Positions 31,271 to 42,462 of a stretch of DNA of 64,000 nucleotides are shown here, one piece after another. Position 1 is the first letter of the stretch, and each line of letters starts with the position of its first letter. Location: positions 744,001-808,000 of the forward strand of contig JAMXDE010000014.1 of the NCBI GenBank assembly GCA_026770025.1, written 5' to 3'. The notes beneath the pieces are model-generated. The model was not told the DNA's origin. It did not search any database and saw only the letters and a list, made by a program, of their open reading frames with translations. The position numbers and the translations under genes are program-made. The stretch comes from Craspedostauros australis. Lineage: Eukaryota; Bacillariophyta; Bacillariophyceae; Mastogloiales; Achnanthaceae.

Positions 31271-32270
31271 GCAGCTGCATGCTCACGCATCATCTGTATG
31301 TCGACAACGACATGGCCTCTGTAAATACTCAAAATAGATTCTAAACTTTTGCACGCCAACACAATTCTCATCTCCTTTCTCGCGTGATGCATTTGTAGGA
31401 TTCCAGCAGCACGTGGAGCGCTGTGTTGACAATCGTCGACTGGATGGCTTCCGGAAAACAGCAGTCAGCGTGCCTTCCAATAGTTGCGCAATACCGAAAA
31501 CAGGAGACACCAGCTGACAATCGCAGTGCGATGACATGCTCTGGGGAAGTGTGCCAAATCCAAATGCATCAACCGCCTGTCTCTGCCTTTGACTATTCTT
31601 CAAGGAAAGAGGGAGGCGTGGTGTATGGTACCAGACGGATAGAGGATAGCCCTCTTCTGTTCATCGAAATGTTGTCCTCATGGTGGTCCCTTCCGTCGCT
31701 GCGCCTGATTCTCAACTCACTCAAGTTGAAGTTGTCAACGCAACCGACGCAACGCGCAGCACATGCTCCTTCGCATCAGTTCACCAGTGACTGCTGATTG
31801 TCCTTCCATCTTCATCATCTGCGACGCATGCTCCGAACCGTGAAGCACGGTATGCATTGCCACAGAGTACGAGCTACGAGTACGAACATACAGAGTAAAG
31901 CAATACAGTCAATGAGTGTTGGTGCGGTACCCTCCCTAACATTCAGGAGCATTGACTGAGCAGGTCGCCATCCAGTGGCGGAATACCTACAAGCTATTAT
32001 ACATACGCACTTGTGGAGACCACAGGGCAGGAAGCTGCCGTCCCGTTCTAACCAACAGCGCAGCCCTCTCCAGCCACAACATAATAACAGCACAGCTGCA
32101 GTCAATGTGATGAACCAAACGAGGACTACTGCTCTGATAGGCTCTTTGTGTGTGTGTGTAAACTTGTGTTTTTGGTTGAAACTAGTCAAACTTATGCTGG
32201 TATTTTATGGACATGTTTCGAGGCTGTTCTGCGTGGGTGAGGACACCGCTACAAGAGGTCAGCGACTAAT
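31271..32270. other. 1-kb spacer between the inverted FCP genes
   Basis: It contains the 3' regions of both FCP genes. A GTACGAGCTACGAGTACG motif lies at 31868-31885 and a short TG run near 32148. I see no gene in it. Confidence 0.5.
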
Positions 32271-32894
32271 TTAGAAGACACCCTGGCCATCGCCGAATGG
32301 GGAGATGTGTCCAGCGGCGTACTGCTCGTACATGGTCTGGCCAGTGAGCTGCTCGGCAACCATGTTTCCGAAGATACCCATCATGGCGGCGCGTCCGTTG
32401 TTCAATTCGACATTCAGCTTGCGGGCCTTCTCTTCTGGGTCGGTGATCTCACGTCCGAACCAGCCGACGCCGTAGTCTCCGTCGTACTTGGAGGCTGGGA
32501 GCCATGCGAGCTCGATGAGAGCGATGAAGAGGAAGATCTGGGCGAGTCCAGCGGTTGGGACGGTGGCGATTCCAGCCATGCCGGTTGGGACATCAGAGAA
32601 CTTGAGGTCGTTGGATGGGGAAAGGTATCCGTCGAAGACGATGTGGTTGTTGTGGATGATGACTCCCACAACGGCGGCCATAGCGATGCGTCCGTGCTTG
32701 CGCTCGACGGCACGACGGCGCTCGAAGGCCTCTGGCTCAGTCTCCAACCATCCAAGTGGATCGAAGACACCGAGTGGCTCAGTGACACCAAGCTCGAGCT
32801 CGCTGACCTGGAGGGCAGAGGTGGTCTTGGCAGACTGGGATGGGGCGAATGCGGCGGCGGAACCGGCGAGGAGGGCGGCGATGGCGAGCTTCAT
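32271..32894 (-). CDS. Fucoxanthin-chlorophyll a/c binding protein (Lhcf type), copy 2
   Basis: Second antenna gene, 207 residues, same presequence, same two chlorophyll-ligand helices (AVERKHGRIAM and ELNNGRAAMMG) and same tail as copy 1. By eye the proteins differ at 22 of 207 positions (about 89% identical). All differences lie between residues 44 and about 150; the first 43 and last 56 residues are identical. The first 113 nucleotides are also identical, and the last 60 coding bases before the stop-side hexamer block differ at only two. The pattern points to recent duplication by inversion, or to gene conversion at both ends. A CCAAT motif lies shortly upstream of the start codon on the coding strand. 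Confidence 0.97.
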   Translation of the reverse strand: MKLAIAALLAGSAAAFAPSQSAKTTSALQVSELELGVTEPLGVFDPLGWLETEPEAFERRRAVERKHGRIAMAAVVGVIIHNNHIVFDGYLSPSNDLKFSDVPTGMAGIATVPTAGLAQIFLFIALIELAWLPASKYDGDYGVGWFGREITDPEEKARKLNVELNNGRAAMMGIFGNMVAEQLTGQTMYEQYAAGHISPFGDGQGVF

Positions 32895-33580
32895 GGTGAT
32901 CGGTATTTGGTATTGGTTGTTTGGGTGGTTGTTGGAGTTATGGTGTGATGAAGGGAAGCTCCTGTGTGTTTCTTGTTAGGCGTCTTCATCGGAAGGGGCT
33001 GGTCTCGCTTCCCACAGAGACCATGGCGGCCGACCAGGGTACACCAGAGCACGAACACACAGAGGTGTCAAGGCACAAACACACACACACACCGAAAACA
33101 AGGTGAGGGGATCTTCACGTTTCCTCGTGGAAAGCGGAAGGATACGGTTCAACAACAGCAACAGAAAAGGACAGACGAAAGCGTTCAAGGTTGGCGCCTT
33201 CGGAGTCTGACCTTCGACCGATGCATGACGCTTCAAAGAGGGGATTTCTTTACCCCTAAAACTTATCAGGGGGCATATCTTCTTGGATGCGCAGAATCCC
33301 CCAAAATGAGAAATCAGAAAAGAACAACCAGTCGGAGTTTGCTGAATCATCGCAACTCACCTCCACCACCTTCTTCTGTGGATCGGTTTGTCATGCCGCC
33401 ATCGCCATCACCATTGCCATCGGAGAGCGCAGTCATCATTGTCGTACCTCGTTGTTCGCGTTGGTCTCACGGGTGCTATCGTTCTGTCATAATTCAGCAT
33501 CGACTGTTGTGTCGCACAAGAGGCTTTCTGTACCCGCACGCTGGCGCTCGTTACCGAGAGCAGCACCAATTGAACACATC
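32895..33580. other. Divergent upstream region of FCP copy 2 and the following gene
   Basis: It should hold the FCP copy 2 promoter. A CA/ACACAC run lies near 33074-33092. The frame of the next gene is open back to 33287 without a convincing alternative start. No other gene is seen. Confidence 0.45.
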
Positions 33581-34900
33581 ATGAGTCAAGCAAGAACCCT
33601 CTTTCACAGAGTCGTGGACGGCTTCATCTTGAAGCCAAAGACGTTCACGCAGACGGCGTGGTCTGCTGCGTTGGGGTTGGGTTCCCTGTTCGATGAGAAG
33701 AGCAGGAAGTCCTTCAAGCACTATCTGGATGAGGGCGTGATCAACGCGGACGTGATATCGCAGGCCACCACAGGACCCATCATGATGCTGTCCCTCCTGC
33801 ACGAGCTCAACAGCCCGCTCTTCAAGAAGTACGATGTAGATCCCAAGCAGTTCCTGGAGGGCGTGGCGCCAGCACTGGAGAACTTCCACAACACTTCGGG
33901 CGCGTTGGAGAACCAGCTGTGGCGCACGCATCAGATGAATCTTGTCGGGGCTACCGAGACGAAGGACAATCAAAGTGCGGCTGCCAAAGCGGACGCCACA
34001 GTTGATGGCAAAGACGACAGTGGGGAGGAGACGAAAAAGGAGACAAAGGATGCCAATGGCATCGATGCCGCAAAGAGCCAAGGTGAGGGAGGACCAGAAA
34101 AAGAGCTGTTGGAATTCATGACATCGTCGGATTTCTTTTCTTCGAAATCCAAAATGTCGAAGAACGAAGCTGAATTGGTGCTGAATCACAACTGGTCGAA
34201 TGAGGCCCAAAGTGACCCTGACTCGCTCGCTGGTCAGCTCTCCAGGATGACCACCAAGCAGCTGTTCCAACTGCACGAGCTTTCCGCCAAGACCACCTTC
34301 CTGCTCCAAAATCACACCGGGACGTACGAATTCAAGGAGGGCAGCTGCAACATCGACAACGTCGCACTGCTAAGCGCGAGAGCATGCCGCGAGGTCGAAC
34401 ACAAAGACGCTATTGATGAAGCCAACTCATTCAAGCATTTCGAACCCATCGATTTCAGCATCGACGCCAGCGACATGAAGGACGACGAAAGGGTCGCTGC
34501 GCAGTTCGAGGTCCTCTACAGTCTGACGCAGTCTTTCTTCAAAAAGAAGAGACCGAATGAGCTGAAAATGGATATCAACGATGCCACGAACCTTGTTCGT
34601 GCGAGTAATGGTGCAGATGCAGAGAGCGAAGCCAATGAAAAGAAAGACGAGAAAGGCTCGACGATATCTTCATCGTCGACGTCGTCGTCGTCATCAGCCT
34701 CACCATCGTCAAAATCAAAAAGCTCATCAAGCGGAGATGATGGCGACGACAGCGTGGAGAAATCTCTTCTCACGACCACAAGCGTCAGCGTTGTGACGAT
34801 TGAAGGATTTCTCAACGGAGGACCTGAAGATGAGCCAGGGTGGCGAATGGTGATGACTAGACCAGCACACGAGTTCCCTGACATACGTGCGTCAATGTGA
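33581..34900 (+). CDS. Unrecognised 439-residue protein, possibly organellar
   Basis: A single exon frame; the ATG at 33581 is chosen because MSQARTLFHRVVDGFILKP begins a coherent sequence, while the open frame before it is leader-like. The N-terminus could be an amphipathic mitochondrial presequence. Two regions look conserved and globular: residues about 1-110 (HYLDEGVINADVISQATTGP, ALENFHNTSGALENQLWR) and about 175-330 (LAGQLSRMTTKQLFQLHELS, FEPIDFSIDASDMKDDERVA). Between them lies a Lys/Asp/Glu-rich linker, and a Ser-rich spacer (about 365-395) comes before a short C-terminal block, VVTIEGFLNGGPEDEPGWRM, that ends the protein. I do not recognise the family. It is followed on the same strand by another small unrecognised gene. 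Confidence 0.72.
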   Translation: MSQARTLFHRVVDGFILKPKTFTQTAWSAALGLGSLFDEKSRKSFKHYLDEGVINADVISQATTGPIMMLSLLHELNSPLFKKYDVDPKQFLEGVAPALENFHNTSGALENQLWRTHQMNLVGATETKDNQSAAAKADATVDGKDDSGEETKKETKDANGIDAAKSQGEGGPEKELLEFMTSSDFFSSKSKMSKNEAELVLNHNWSNEAQSDPDSLAGQLSRMTTKQLFQLHELSAKTTFLLQNHTGTYEFKEGSCNIDNVALLSARACREVEHKDAIDEANSFKHFEPIDFSIDASDMKDDERVAAQFEVLYSLTQSFFKKKRPNELKMDINDATNLVRASNGADAESEANEKKDEKGSTISSSSTSSSSSASPSSKSKSSSSGDDGDDSVEKSLLTTTSVSVVTIEGFLNGGPEDEPGWRMVMTRPAHEFPDIRASM

Positions 34901-35498
34901 TGATGATGCTATTGCTGCGAATGATACAAACGATGCAAGGTAGTTCCGCATTGACTCCGAGAGGTCGGAGAAAGACGCCGTCCTGTCGGAAACACGGCCC
35001 AGACGGAACTCTCCTACCAGAGGAGATACTGTGGTGAGCCAACAAAAGATTAAAAACAATCCACAGAGCAATGGCCACCATTCCTTGTCTATGAGTGCTT
35101 ATCCCAGCATCCATGTGTTTATTGTACTCTTCCTCCATGGTCTATCCAGTAGATACGTTGTCATCACTTCGCTGCGATTCGTTGTTGATGATGGAGCAAC
35201 GATTCCACGTGGAAGTGAGACTTTCCGTGTCCATGTCGAAGGTCGTCGGTCGTCCGTATCTGCGATTCTCACCTTGTCGTTTTCGTTTTCCTTCGATGAG
35301 GATCCATTGCATTCCATGGCTTCGCCTGTCTCCTGTGACGACCACCAGCCACCCACACAATCGAACTTCCATCCATCCATCGATGCACAACTTGGCAACA
35401 CCATCAGAGCCGAGAGTATTGCAAAGGCAGGAATCTTTCGCACTTGTGACGATCCACATCACATCATCAACAGCAAGCGTCCAACAGAGGTCGCAATC
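34901..35498. other. Intergenic / leader of the small gene at 35499
   Basis: The downstream frame is open from about 35031, with an in-frame ATG at 35316 that would add 61 residues. The extra sequence is His/Pro/Ser-rich and unconvincing. No other gene is seen. Confidence 0.45.
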
Positions 35499-35963
35499 AT
35501 GGAACCCCAAGCGCTCCCAAAGCCATCGCAACAAGATGGCGACAGCGGCGTCAGCCATGCCCCACAGACGCAAGGACAGCTGAATGCGTTGCTACTGGAG
35601 GCCGAGTACCTCCAGCTTGTGTCTTCGATCCGGGCTTTGTTTCAGAGCAATCAATTCCTCGAGGAGGAACTGCGCAAGGATCCAAACGATGCGGACTACC
35701 TGCAAGCCGTGCGTGAGAACGTCATCGCCATGCAAAAGAAGCGCTTTCGGTTGGTGCAGATCGTCACGGATGTACGACGGCAGGGCACGAGCAGCGTATT
35801 GGATATACCGCAGGATATACAGGCAATGAACATCGACGCATGGGTGAAGAATTCGGTTGGGATGGCGACTGTGGAGGAGGATCGAGAAGAGCAAGTAGAC
35901 GCGACGCAGCAAAATGAAGCAAAGGAAGCTGACGGGGCCAGTGATGCTGGGGTGTATTTGTAG
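35499..35963 (+). CDS. Small coiled-coil protein (154 residues), unrecognised
   Basis: The ATG at 35499 gives 154 residues. A predicted helical hairpin fills residues about 28-95: LLLEAEYLQLVSSIRALFQS, then ELRKDPNDADYLQAVRENV, then AMQKKRFRLVQIVTDVRR. It has the look of a small two-helix coiled-coil subunit of a larger complex. The remainder is acidic and disordered (EEDREEQVDATQQNEAKEAD). No family is recognised. An in-frame ATG at 35316 is an alternative start. The neighbour NOC3 is convergent. Confidence 0.65.
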   Translation: MEPQALPKPSQQDGDSGVSHAPQTQGQLNALLLEAEYLQLVSSIRALFQSNQFLEEELRKDPNDADYLQAVRENVIAMQKKRFRLVQIVTDVRRQGTSSVLDIPQDIQAMNIDAWVKNSVGMATVEEDREEQVDATQQNEAKEADGASDAGVYL

Positions 35964-36355
35964 TCTGCGCTCTCTCTCTCTCTCTTCCCAAGTACAAGGA
36001 CATCATCATAAAAAAGAAGCGTTGGGTACTGTGAAATATAAAACAAAGTCCTGCACCAAGGACAGTGCTCATGCTGCAGACGTAGAATAGCCACGGCGGC
36101 GACCAAAGTGGAGCACTCTATTCGGCGCTCTTCTGCTTTCAAAACGTGCTGATTGCACGATCCAAGTCAAGCCCATCGTTTCCAACTCGACGCGATGGCC
36201 AGAGCAAAACATGGCAGAGGACAAGAGCATAAAATTTCATTAATATTGCTCTGCATACGACGAGTCGTCTGAGATCTGCTATCCTACATCGCAATGCATT
36301 GCATGTCATCTACGTTGCTCGTTTTTGGTTGGCCCAGTTTAATCCCATTCCAGCT
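35964..36355. other. Short region between convergent genes
   Basis: A CT run lies at about 35971-35986, right after the stop of the small coiled-coil gene. AT-rich text at 36220-36245 may be part of a 3' end. No gene is seen. Confidence 0.5.
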
Positions 36356-38275
36356 TCACTTGCTGCTGCTGCTACTACTACTCTTCTGTGTATCTTTTTC
36401 TTCTTCTCCTTCTCTTTCTCCCAAGGATATCAGGCTCAGTTCACGTTTGCGCGGCGTGATGAATCGCAGCTGCGATCGCGATTTGGCAATCAGAGGATGG
36501 CGCTTGTCACTCTTGCGGAACTTGATGTACACTTCTTCGTCGTCACGTTGGTGAGACTGTCGCAACCGCATGGGTTCTTCCGCTGGCATTTGCAACATCT
36601 TCATTTCGGCAGCTGCCTTGGCCTGGGCGGCGATTGCGGGGTTCAGGTGGAACTTCAGTCCGGCGACGGCCCATGCGGAAGAACCGAACGGATTCGACAG
36701 TTCAGGGTCATCCACATCGGCACGCTGTTCTCCCGACGTGATGACATCCTGTTCATCATCGAGGATCTGATGTACTGTGGGGTACTTTTGCAGTATCTGC
36801 CGTGCCAAAGCAATCAACGGCACGCTCGTGCTGGCAGGCGTATGCAGGGAGACGTCCATGATGCGCTTGACGAATGCTGCCACACGCACCATGGAGAATT
36901 CGCGGCGTTTCAAGAAAGCCGACGTCAGGCAGTCGATGACTGTGGTCGTGTTCGCCTTGCTGTTGGATTCCGTGATCAGTCGTGTGATCTGCGTGTACAG
37001 AGGCGTGATGTACTCCTTGATGTCTATGTTCAGTTCCTTGCCGGGACCCTGCAGCGTTTGGAAGGCGGTCAGGACACAGTTGAGAGACGCCTCCAATGGG
37101 AGCTTGTCGACGTCGGCCAGGAGCTGCTTGAGAATCTCCAGCAGATCCAGCACGGTGTCAATGTTGATGAGATGCGCGAACTTGGCAAGGCCCTCCAAAG
37201 CCGGTGGCAGCAGTTCCCGCTTCGAGTCGGATTCGAACGATTTCAGAATGCGAAAGTAGGTCAGCACCACCGTCTGTAAAGTCTCTGATTGGCACCGTGC
37301 CAGCATGATCTTGTCGATGCTGGCAGAACTTTCCTTCAATTCATCCTCGATTTCCGTCAGCTCCTTGTCACGCCGCCGTTTCTTCTTGTTGGCGCTGGTG
37401 GCTAGCTTGGCCGCGATGGCCTCGTCGATGTGCACCCGCAGCGGGAGCTTGGCGAATGTGCGAAGGACCGAATTGCGCAGCGATCCTTTGTATTCACGAA
37501 TCAATTTGGACACCATCCGAGAAGTTTCCAACGCGACGTCGCCCTGCGCGTCGTTCTGGAAGATGTAGGCGATGGCCTCGCAGCATGCGTCGCTGACCTG
37601 CTCACTGCGCCTGTGATTCATCTGCTTGACGACCATAGTGATGACGTTAGAACGGAAGTTGAAATGATACGCGCTCTTCGCCAGCTCGCATGCCGAGAGG
37701 ATGGCGGTGGTGGCGACCTGCGACGGCTGCTTGCCTTTCCCTTGCAACGTCTTCCACGCCTTTTCGATGAGCTGCAGGAACTGCTGGTAGTGCGTCAACA
37801 GGGCTCGTTCGTAATCCCACATCTGCTTCGTTTCCTTGGTGACCCTCGTCGCCTGCTCGGCTTCTGTCGGCGGTCGGATGCGATAGGACGGGATGATGTC
37901 CTTGAACAGCGCGAGGACTGACATGATCGCCAGGCTCGCGATGTACTCGTCGTTGCCATTCTTGTACACTCTGCCGAGATCCAGAAGCTTTTGCATTTTG
38001 GACGGCAGCCGGAGCACCTTCTCGCCTTCGTCGGACGGGATCTTCGTCCGCTCCATGGAGAACGCCTTGGTGGGATCCTTCATGATGTCCTCGCTGATCT
38101 CCGCGATCATGTCGCATTTCTCCTCCGGTGATATCGATTCGTAGGATAGCAGCGCATCTTCCAATTCGTCAGTGTTGGCATCATCGCCATCATCGTTACT
38201 CTGCTGTTTCCCCCTTTCCTCCTGCTCTTCCTGCTGCTGCCGCCGCCCTCCTTTTCTTGGCCGTCTCTTTGCCAT
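36356..38275 (-). CDS. NOC3: Nucleolar complex protein 3 (NOC3-like), 60S ribosome biogenesis factor
   Basis: Nucleolar protein that pairs with NOC2 to move pre-60S ribosomal particles to the nucleoplasm; in yeast it is also linked to replication initiation. 639 residues, single exon. The N-terminus is Arg/Gln/Glu-rich and basic (AKRRPRKGGRRQQQ), fitting nucleolar import. The NOC3 domain occupies about 75-170 (LPSKMQKLLDLGRVYKNGND, YIASLAIMSVLALFKDIIPSYRIRP-like block). A HEAT-like helical middle follows (AYHFNFRSNVITMVVKQMN). The CBF/MAK21 domain lies at about 350-510 (LLPPALEGLAKFAHLINIDT, DLLEILKQLL, ALARQILQKYPTV). The C-terminus contains NPFGSSAWAVAGLKFHLNP. Slightly shorter than yeast NOC3 (663), so essentially complete. 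Confidence 0.93.
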   Translation of the reverse strand: MAKRRPRKGGRRQQQEEQEERGKQQSNDDGDDANTDELEDALLSYESISPEEKCDMIAEISEDIMKDPTKAFSMERTKIPSDEGEKVLRLPSKMQKLLDLGRVYKNGNDEYIASLAIMSVLALFKDIIPSYRIRPPTEAEQATRVTKETKQMWDYERALLTHYQQFLQLIEKAWKTLQGKGKQPSQVATTAILSACELAKSAYHFNFRSNVITMVVKQMNHRRSEQVSDACCEAIAYIFQNDAQGDVALETSRMVSKLIREYKGSLRNSVLRTFAKLPLRVHIDEAIAAKLATSANKKKRRRDKELTEIEDELKESSASIDKIMLARCQSETLQTVVLTYFRILKSFESDSKRELLPPALEGLAKFAHLINIDTVLDLLEILKQLLADVDKLPLEASLNCVLTAFQTLQGPGKELNIDIKEYITPLYTQITRLITESNSKANTTTVIDCLTSAFLKRREFSMVRVAAFVKRIMDVSLHTPASTSVPLIALARQILQKYPTVHQILDDEQDVITSGEQRADVDDPELSNPFGSSAWAVAGLKFHLNPAIAAQAKAAAEMKMLQMPAEEPMRLRQSHQRDDEEVYIKFRKSDKRHPLIAKSRSQLRFITPRKRELSLISLGEREGEEEKDTQKSSSSSSSK

Positions 38276-39887
38276 TGTGATGGTTCTGCTTGTCGCCGGT
38301 TGGGGTGTTGGATCGATCGATCAATCGATGGGTGGACGGAGAGCGCGCGATTCAATCGGGCTTATCTCGTTTGAACTGCGTTGGGCAGGTTTGGATTGAA
38401 CGGAAGTGAGGCAACTGGTTACGTATGGTGCTCGCACAAACATATTCACTGGCGCCGTTGGAGGTTGGTGCTCTGTCTGTTGATGCTCTGTCTGGTGGTG
38501 CTCATCTGCATGTTCGGTGTTTGATGGCTTCTCACAATTTGGTTTTGCTTTTTTGCGTTTTGGTTTGCGCTTTGGTTTGTTGGTCAAGTATCTCCGTCTG
38601 TCAGGCGACCAGTGTTGCAGGCTATTGAGATAAAGATAGTTTACGTCCTTAATCTGCATGAGTGGGCATCCCACTTTCCAGAGATGTGTACATTCCGGTG
38701 CGAGTAGATTGCAGCCCCGTCGTAGTCATAGAACACTTGTCTCGTCTCACCAACTGCTGTTACTTATCACAAGTGGAAAAGACAGTCCTCTCTCTCTCTC
38801 TCCAGCGATGCCCTTTCATCAATGGCATCACATCCATGTTGGCGCGCATGTCTGTGGACGAGCATAGTCGCAGGATCCAACCCGAGGCTGTCCCAAGTCG
38901 AGAAACAGCTCAAGAAGGAACGACAGTAACTGCCTGGGCAGATGCAACTGACAACAATGGATGCATCGCGATAGACAACACGCACTCCAGAGTTCGAGGA
39001 TTCAGGAGCGCCGGCGACGTTGCCTGCAGAACGATGTTCCTCGTGCATCATCTTCCTTTGTGGACGAGAGCACATGGCAAACTTCGCGGCTGCTCGAACA
39101 AGAGACTGCGAACAACGATAAAGTACCATCATGTTCGATGCTGGATACGCCTCCAGTGTGGAGCGTCTCGGGTCTTCGCACCATCTATCCGGCAACGGTG
39201 GAAGATGCAAGAGATACGGAAACAAAATGATTTTAATTTTTACAGCTTGTGTTTGCAATTGGTGGTTCGAGTTGGAGTCAACATCAGGGCATTACCACCA
39301 ACGCCAACACCAACCCAAACACCAACGCACGTTTTTTGTGGTGAATTGGAGCCATCCACAAGCTGGTGTACTCGTACACACCCATGATTGGACGGTGTGT
39401 GTTGGTCCACTGGCTGACTGACTGACTGGTTGGGTTGGCGGTACTTATCCTGGCTTGGTGCGAGATGGTTGGTTGGGCACATGATTTCACGGTGAAGAGG
39501 TGGGATAGGAGCGGGACAAGAAAACCACATGATTGCGGCGATCCACCAGTCAATGTGACGAACTGGAATCCAGGCACTCTTGTGAGTATGCATCCTCATT
39601 GTTGACATGCACAAATGTGTGTCTATGGCCACATGTGAGATGCCTCCCTTTCGCCGGTGCGTGGATGCGAATTCGTTCCACCATTTTCAGTTGGTGTCAC
39701 GTCCTTTTGTTTCTATCGCAACCGCCCCTGCTGCTGTTGTTGTCGACGCCGTCGTGGTTGTTTCGCAAACTCTGGGTACGAAGAGATCATGAAGTGGTAT
39801 GGTTAGAGTGCTTCTGGTTTGGCAGGGAACAAGAGCGATCGGAAGAAGTCGTGTTGCGCAGAACGGATCGCTCTGTTCGACTCAACT
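38276..39887. other. Intergenic 1.6 kb between NOC3 and Rab5-type genes
   Basis: It holds the NOC3 promoter side and the 3' region of the Rab gene. A CT run (about 38790-38803), CCAACACCAA-type repeats (39296-39330) and a GTACTCGTAC motif (39368-39377) are seen. A 241-codon plus frame (38662-39387) has no ATG start and no family features and is not called. Confidence 0.5.
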
Positions 39888-41594
39888 CTAGCAACAGTTG
39901 CTCTTCTCCTGCTGTGGAGCTGTGAGTGGGAACGCCTCGCGTTCTGGCTGCGGAGCGCTCTTTGGCAGCTTCTTTGCGATCTCGACGAAGAGGGCCTTGA
40001 CGTTGTTGGCGTTCTTGGCAGACGTCTCCAGATGAAGAATGCCATTCTCATTGGCGTATGCGTTGGCCTCCGCAAAATCGACCTTGCGTCGTGCCTCCAG
40101 ATCGGCCTTGTTTCCTGCAAGGGCGATGACAACGTTTGGATCCCCGCGTCTTTGCAATTCCTTCACCCATGACTTGGCACCGGCGAACGAATCTAGGTTT
40201 GTGATGTCGTACACAACAATTGCGGCGGACGCTCCACGGTAGTACATGGGTGCGAGAGATCTGTATCGCTCTTGTCCCGCAGTATCCTGTTGTGGACGTC
40301 AACGCAGGCACATTCGTGAAGAGGGGACAAATAGAAGACACGGAGAGGGTTGGAAGGAGTTAGAAGGGTTGCAACAGAGGAGACGCAGCACGGTACGACA
40401 CAACATGGCGTGATGGGGCAAGGGAGATCAAGGAATGTTGGCATGCGCTGTGGAGGTCGGAAAGTTGGAATCGGCTGGTTTTCAATGCATATCCGTTCTG
40501 TGTTCGACGGAAGTCGCACCCGGATGTGACCTCTTCAAGTTTCCCGTGTCTGTCTCCGCGGAGAGGAAAGACGTCAGCAACTATTCTGACTTGCTGGTTG
40601 TCACAAAGCGTCGTTTTGTCCCTGGTTGGATGCGGTGCAACCCATGGCGCAGCGAACTTACCCAGATTTCGAATTTTACGGTGGAGTCATCAAGTTGGAC
40701 GGACTGTGTCAAGAAAGCAGCTGATGGTGGAAAGACGAAGGTTGTGTGTTGGTGATGGTGTCGTTGGTGACGTTCATGTCCCGTGCAAATGTACGAGCAT
40801 TTTGTTGCGCATGCATTGTGATCGTCATGGTTGCAATTCATTGCGTTGAGTTGTCACAGAGCGTAGTGGTTGATGTTGTTGCGATGAAGAATAGAGCAGA
40901 GTAGAAGAGTATGGCGAAGTGTGTACCGCACAGTATGACGTTGATTGTGCACCAAGGTAGAGTAGAGTGCAGAAAACAGTCCGTCAAGGTGACCACGACA
41001 ACGCCGAGAGACCGACACAAGGACGGGAGGAAAGGCGGGAAACCGAAGGAATTCGTCATTGCGTGGGGAAGTTTGGGTGAGACAGAAGGAAACAGAGCAT
41101 CAAAAGGGGGCGTGAGCGTTGTAAATCTCCGACCGTTCGTTTGGACCGCAGGCAGCGATGATCGCGGCTGAAGCGAAGCAGACAGTAAACCACGCCGCTG
41201 GTGCTGGCACTTGATGCCTGTTGTCGGCTTCGTTTTTGTTCTCGATGTTGCTCCTCTTCGCCATTCGTGTTCCTTGTCGCCGTGAGCAGAACACACAGGA
41301 CTGAAGCTGCGGAGCTGGTGCTCATTGCCATACACTCCGATAGTGTCAAAGGAAATTGGATGCACCAAGCAGGACGGGCATGATGGGCACAACGGCAATC
41401 AGGATGGGACCACCAGGATGACAAAGAGAACGACTCTTCGAAGCGCAGAGCGGACTGCTTCGCCACTTACCGCCTATTGTTGGTTCTTGGAACTCGAAGA
41501 ATTCATCTCGCACGAATCGAACCACCAGACAAGACTTTCCGACTGCTGTATCTCCCAGAAGGACGAGCTTGAAGTGATGAACGCCGCTTGTCAT
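39888..41594 (-). CDS. Rab5-type small GTPase
   Basis: Membrane-anchored GTPase of early endosome traffic. Three exons: 41471-41594, 40662-40720 (only 59 bases) and 39888-40286. The introns (750 and 375 bp) start GTAAG and end CAG on the coding strand. Joins restore [20 protein letters not shown] and [20 protein letters not shown], both hallmarks of Rab5 (the GAAFLTQ switch I text). The product is 193 residues: P-loop GDTAVGKS (14-21), switch II DTAGQE (62-67), GNKADLE (119-125), ETSAK (148-152) and a double-cysteine prenylation end (KSNCC). It is shorter than animal Rab5 (about 215) because the N-terminal extension is nearly absent. Rab22/Rab21 paralogs are the alternative. Confidence 0.95.
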
Positions 41595-42462
41595 TGTGAT
41601 GCTTGATTTCTCTTGGTGCCTCAGCGTATGAATTGGTGTGTGTGTGATGTTGACGCTGTCGATGTGCTTTGGGTGCAAGGGCTATCGGAAAGACGGTTGC
41701 TCCTATTTCCTCGTGATGTGAGCTGTGCTGGATTTGCTGGCGTGTGTGTGCTTTTTTGTGCTCCCTCTGGCTCCTTGTTCTTGTTGTCGTGGTGGTGGTT
41801 AAGTTGCAGCACGCCAACTGTGCTACTCGCACAGAGTCTTAGCTGTTCGTGGGAAGCATCGTGAGAAGAGGGCTCTGCGTGTTGCCGCGTGTTCGCTGTC
41901 ACGCGAGATCATGTTCGCAGCGTGTGTGTTTGTGTGTGCCGTGTTCCTGCGCGCGTGGGCGGGATTTGATACCAACCCACGACACCACCGTGTCACCACA
42001 AGACTCAGAACGCCGGTTGGAACTGTTCGTTGCGAATTTGTTCGAAGAGAGAAGAAAGAACGCAGAGGAGGCACATGAATCTTGTTACGTTCTGGAGCAG
42101 TCGATTGAGTCGATTTGAATTCGTTCGAGAACTCGTGATGTCACATGTCTCCATCCACGACTTCGCGATTCCTCTCGTCACATTTGACCGTTGACGAACA
42201 ACGAAAGAGCAAGTCGGCGGGAGAGCGGAGAAGTTCCCACCACGCACACCACCCACACCAAATGTCCGCGACTATGACCACCGAGCGTCCCCCAACTCAT
42301 TCATGTCACCATCTCGGCACCTCCCACTCTGTTGTCCACCATCTGCGTTCCGATCGTCAATCAACAATTGTAGCGCAACCGGCAGCATCAACGCCAACAC
42401 TGCCACTCGACTAATACTGTTACTCCACTGCTATCGCTGCTACCGCTGCTACCACTGCGACC
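41595..42462. other. Divergent upstream region of Rab5-type and Nudix genes
   Basis: Both promoters should lie here. The text is TG/GT-rich near 41630-41780 and CA-rich near 42240-42300. No gene is seen. Confidence 0.5.

Noticed and set aside
38662-39387. A 241-codon frame between NOC3 and the Rab gene
   Set aside because: It starts at GTG, not ATG, and the translation is Cys/Arg/His/Thr-rich without family features.
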